A model generated the notes under the pieces. It had not been told where the DNA came from. It searched no databases and saw nothing but the letters and a program-made list of their open reading frames with translations. From the NCBI GenBank assembly GCA_002438405.1, contig DJOE01000023.1, forward strand, positions 1 through 64,000: a DNA stretch of 64,000 bases, written 5' to 3'. Shown in pieces: positions 61,601 to 64,000 of the stretch. Position numbers and translations under genes: made by a program. The stretch is from Cyanobacteria bacterium UBA6446 (lineage in GTDB: Bacteria; Cyanobacteriota; Vampirovibrionia; Gastranaerophilales; Gastranaerophilaceae). Positions within the stretch are counted from its first letter, which is position 1. Each line of letters starts with the position of its first letter.

Positions 61601-62436
61601 TCTTGCTTATCAACAGATTCTGGAACTTCAAATTCTCTAAGTTGAGTATAAATTATTGGTGAAAATTCTTTTGTTATCACAATATCAATAATTTTGTATG
61701 ATTGCGGAATAGCTAATAATGATGGAGATGAAATATGATATACTCCATTTTTCATAACTTCATAATTTACATGAAAATGTCCAGAGATAATGGCAAGAAC
61801 ATTTTCATGGTTTGCTAAAACATCTTTATATTCATCATCTCTATATGTTTTATGTGTTTTTAATCTGTTTTCAGAAGCATTAGGATATTCGATTGGAAAA
61901 TGTTGGAAAATAACAACCGGTTTATCTTGATTTTTAGATAACTTTTTGTCTAACCAATCAAGGGTATCTTGCCTGTAATACCCAACAGAGCCTGGGATAA
62001 CTTCTTTTGCCCCATCTACAATTAAAAAGACAAAACCATTTTTTTTGAACTCATAATTAGGGGTTCTTTGTCTATATAAAAGATTTGTTTCACGCAAAAT
62101 TTCATAATATCTTACTTTTGACATGTCTTTTGACTTATAAACATCATGATTTCCAAGGGCAACATAATAAGGAACATTCAATTTACTTACAATTTTAACA
62201 AATTCTCGCAAATTGTCTTCTGTTGGGTTGTTTATATTATCACCCGTAAAAACAACAAATGAAACATCTTGCTGTTTATTTATATCTTCAACAGCACTTT
62301 TTAGAACTTTTTGTGAATATTCTGAATTTGTATCAAGGTGTGAATCGGTAACTTGAACAAATTTTATATTTTCAGCATAAACTTTTGAAGTTAAAACAAA
62401 AAACAATCCTAGTAAAATTGAAATAAACTTTTTCAT
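61597..62436 (-). CDS. Secreted calcineurin-like metallophosphoesterase
   Basis: 279 residues from the ATG at 62436 (MKKFISILLGLFFVLTSKVY, signal peptide cut after YA); an ATG four codons earlier at 62448 is also possible. The metallophosphoesterase motifs are complete: DSHLD, GDNINN, GNHD, QHFP and GHFH. These bind two metal ions and hydrolyse phosphate esters in the periplasm or outside. The substrate is not evident. The neighbours give no clue. Confidence 0.88.
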   Translation of the reverse strand: MKKFISILLGLFFVLTSKVYAENIKFVQVTDSHLDTNSEYSQKVLKSAVEDINKQQDVSFVVFTGDNINNPTEDNLREFVKIVSKLNVPYYVALGNHDVYKSKDMSKVRYYEILRETNLLYRQRTPNYEFKKNGFVFLIVDGAKEVIPGSVGYYRQDTLDWLDKKLSKNQDKPVVIFQHFPIEYPNASENRLKTHKTYRDDEYKDVLANHENVLAIISGHFHVNYEVMKNGVYHISSPSLLAIPQSYKIIDIVITKEFSPIIYTQLREFEVPESVDKQD

Positions 62437-62505
62437 AAAAAAATACATTCTCCCTTAAAAAAAATTATATCATGAAATCAAAATATGTGATAAAATACTG
62501 ATATT

Positions 62506-62754
62506 ATGAGATTAGATAAATTTTTAAAAGTATCAAGATTGATAAAAAGAAGAACGGTGGCAAATGAAGTTTCCGATATGGGAAGAGTTCTGGTAAATAA
62601 TAATCCTGCAAAACCGGCAAAACAAATTAAAGAAAACGATATTATTACTATTGAATATGCAAATAGAGTTGTCAAAGCCAAAGTGTTAAAAGTTCCGATA
62701 ACAAATGTTAGCGTTCAAGAAGCTCCTAGCTTGTATCAATTGATAGAAAATTAA
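62506..62754 (+). CDS. S4-domain RNA-binding protein (RqcP/HslR-like)
   Basis: 82 residues. It is a single S4 domain: MRLDKFLKVSRLIKRRTVAN, then the RNA-contact VNNNPAKPAKQIKENDIITIEY. Homologues: RqcP (YabO) of Firmicutes, which assists ribosome-associated quality control (alanine tailing of stalled chains), and HslR of heat shock. A small size favours RqcP. No Shine-Dalgarno is present; TAAAAT ends 9 nt before the ATG, so it may be nearly leaderless. Confidence 0.88.
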   Translation: MRLDKFLKVSRLIKRRTVANEVSDMGRVLVNNNPAKPAKQIKENDIITIEYANRVVKAKVLKVPITNVSVQEAPSLYQLIEN

Positions 62755-62856
62755 TTTTAGTATTAACTTTTGTAAAGAAAAAACATTTCTCTGAAATTAT
62801 GACTTTTCAAAATACTTTATTAAAGTATAGAGAGCATAATAAACGGAGATAGTAAG

Positions 62857-63150
62857 ATGGTTGACTTTAATGGTATTAATGATTTAAGCAAGCTTAAAAG
62901 TATTAACAATATCCAAGGAACATCAGCTTCACATATTGATTCTAATGAAGCAAAACTTGGTTCTTTTGGGTACGGTTTCAAATCTTCTGGTGCTAGTTTT
63001 ACAAGGAATGTTGTACCTGAATTTTTGGCAAACAAATTTGCAAATGTTGAAGTTCCAAAGTACGAGAAAAATATTCCACAACTTGTGATAAATGATAGGG
63101 ATTATATTCCTGATAAATCGTTTGAAGAACAAGCATTTTGTGAAGTATAA
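62857..63150 (+). CDS. 97-aa hypothetical protein
   Basis: 97 residues, no signal peptide or membrane helix. Start at ATG 62857 with CGGAGAT 8 nt upstream. The sequence is polar with an aromatic/Gly segment (GSFGYGFKSSGASFTRNVVP) and an acidic C-terminus that ends FCEV. No family recognised. A strong terminator follows. It may be a small adaptor, but nothing in the sequence fixes that. Confidence 0.7.
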   Translation: MVDFNGINDLSKLKSINNIQGTSASHIDSNEAKLGSFGYGFKSSGASFTRNVVPEFLANKFANVEVPKYEKNIPQLVINDRDYIPDKSFEEQAFCEV

Positions 63151-63160
63151 ATAATATTAA

Positions 63161-63190
63161 AAAAGAGCCTGATTAATATCAGACTCTTTT
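63161..63190 (+). terminator. Bidirectional terminator between the 97-aa gene and rpmA
   Basis: AAAAGAGCCTGAT pairs with ATCAGACTCTTTT (one mismatch) around TAAT; T runs on both strands. Confidence 0.85.
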
Positions 63191-63210
63191 TGCTTAATCT
63201 TTAAATCAGA

Positions 63211-63468
63211 CTATTGAGCAGCATAAACACTAACTTGTTTTCTGTCACGTCTGTGCGATTCAAATTTCACGTTACCATCAATCAATGCGAATAATGTATC
63301 ATCTGAACCGATACCTACATTGTTTCCTGGGTGAATTTTAGTTCCTCTTTGACGAACTAGGATATTACCTGCTTTAACAGCTTCTCCGCCGAATTTCTTA
63401 ACGCCTAAACGTTTAGCTTCGGAGTCACGGCCGTTACGGGTAGATCCCATACCTTTTTTATGTGCCAT
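63211..63468 (-). CDS. rpmA: 50S ribosomal protein L27
   Basis: 85 residues. The N-terminus MAHKKGMGSTRNGRDSEAKR is the mature form that reaches the peptidyl-transferase centre; there is no extra N-terminal extension needing the Prp protease seen in Firmicutes. It also has GNILVRQRGTKIHPGNNVG and a Lys-rich end. It follows rplU with a 65-bp gap, a conserved order, and no prp/ysxB gene lies between them. Confidence 0.98.
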   Translation of the reverse strand: MAHKKGMGSTRNGRDSEAKRLGVKKFGGEAVKAGNILVRQRGTKIHPGNNVGIGSDDTLFALIDGNVKFESHRRDRKQVSVYAAQ

Positions 63469-63533
63469 TTTAATTTCTCCTTTATTGTTTTCTTAACGTT
63501 ATTTCTGACTTTGGCATCTATGCCTTTTAGTCA

Positions 63534-63887
63534 TTACTCAGCAGCTGATTCTTCTGTTGCAGCAGCTTTTTTAGCAGATGTTCTGATTTTAGAAATCATA
63601 ACTCTTGTAAAGCCTTGTCTGTGGCCTTGTTTTTTTCTGTAACCTTTTTTAGGTCTTTGTTTATAAACAATAACCTTTTTAGATTTGTCATGCAAAACGA
63701 TTTTACCTTCAGCAGAAGCACCTGAAACGTAAGGTTGACCTACTTTAGATTTTTTACCGTTAACAATCATAACAACTTTGTCAAAAACGATTTTTGCGTC
63801 TTTTTCGCCATCTAATAATTCGACATCAACGTAGCGGCCTTCTTCTACTTGGTATTGTTTTCCGCCAGTTTCAACAATTGCGTACAT
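63534..63887 (-). CDS. rplU: 50S ribosomal protein L21
   Basis: 117 residues. MYAIVETGGKQYQVEEGRYV is the family start and KKGYRKKQGHRQGFTRVMIS the rRNA-binding part. It has a short Ala/Glu-rich tail (KKAAATEESAAE). First gene of the rplU-rpmA unit, with a promoter 79 bp upstream and a short GC-richer leader containing mirrored GGGG/CCCC blocks. Confidence 0.98.
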   Translation of the reverse strand: MYAIVETGGKQYQVEEGRYVDVELLDGEKDAKIVFDKVVMIVNGKKSKVGQPYVSGASAEGKIVLHDKSKKVIVYKQRPKKGYRKKQGHRQGFTRVMISKIRTSAKKAAATEESAAE

Positions 63888-63965
63888 TTTCTTTTCCTTT
63901 CAATTGGGGTTTCGTAACCTTTTTGGGGTTTTATAAACGATTGACCCGAGTAATCACGTACATTT

Positions 63966-63994
63966 ATTATCTACCAGTCTTAAAACTATGTCAA
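63966..63994 (-). promoter_or_regulatory. rplU-rpmA promoter
   Basis: On the minus strand TTGACA (63989-63994), exactly 17 bp, GATAAT (63966-63971). The ~70-nt leader has short CCCC/GGGG pairs that may form a ribosomal-protein-type leader. Confidence 0.75.
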
Positions 63995-64000
63995 GTTATT

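Noticed and set aside
1..64000. tRNA, rRNA, CRISPR arrays, insertion sequences or prophage genes
   Set aside because: No cloverleaf-like tracts, regularly spaced repeats, transposase or integrase motifs were seen; the 219-aa protein at 14718 looks a little phage-like but stands alone.

Overview
The window is AT-rich, gene-dense bacterial DNA using the standard code. The gene content fits a Gram-negative envelope: lpxK, two MCE/MlaD-type proteins, a POTRA/TpsB-type outer-membrane barrel and a Skp/OmpH chaperone. It also carries flagellar basal-body genes, three GH13 amylase-family proteins, and several pseudopilins with the N-terminal pattern FTLxEVLITLGxIGxVAA. Together these suggest a host-associated relative of the Cyanobacteria in the Melainabacteria/Vampirovibrionia (Gastranaerophilales-like). 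That placement is inference from content; no 16S gene or tRNA is visible.

Layout. 0-9 kb: ychF, a giant GH13 protein, ahcY and a DUF475/TerC-like membrane protein. 8.8-19.4 kb: paired secreted paralogues, uvrA, a tiny gene with its Shine-Dalgarno inside a hairpin, two large hypothetical genes flanking a possible structured RNA, obg, a zinc-ribbon/radical-SAM pair and two overlapping small hypotheticals. 19.4-30.9 kb: folP, an MCE protein, bioD-bioA, a TpsB-like barrel, skp, nth with an XRE regulator, a pseudopilin, and lpxK with a second MCE protein. 31-34.7 kb: coiled-coil and Gly/Ser-rich proteins of unknown role. 34.7-39.4 kb: a degenerate AICAR-transformylase-like gene, dCMP deaminase, a secreted GH13 and an acyltransferase. 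39.5-45.7 kb: fliE-fliF-(fliG-position gene)-fliH-flhA, then yidD. 45.7-50.9 kb: a second XRE/pseudopilin divergent pair, a DUF2229-like protein, maf, a third pseudopilin and a LuxR-type response regulator. 51-58.7 kb: a third GH13 protein, a GNAT protein, then ilvC, a YhaM-like HD protein and two tandem thymidylate-kinase-like genes. 58.7-64 kb: a membrane-anchored L7/L12-like protein, a broken pseudopilin, rplL and rplJ with an L10-type leader, an RqcP-like S4 protein, rpmA and rplU.

Points that stand out. (1) Palindromic GC-richer repeats sit in frame inside the leader peptides of two pseudopilin genes, each divergent from an XRE regulator; one pair shares an exact tandem of 21-bp operator-like repeats. 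(2) Several genes have a -10 box 6-9 nt before the ATG and no Shine-Dalgarno, which predicts leaderless mRNAs. (3) The flagellar-type cluster has an unrecognisable protein at the FliG position. (4) A transmembrane protein carries an L7/L12-like C-terminal domain two genes from the real rplL. (5) The PurH-like gene has lost its first domain and its catalytic Lys-His pair. Terminators and promoters were read by eye; no search was run.
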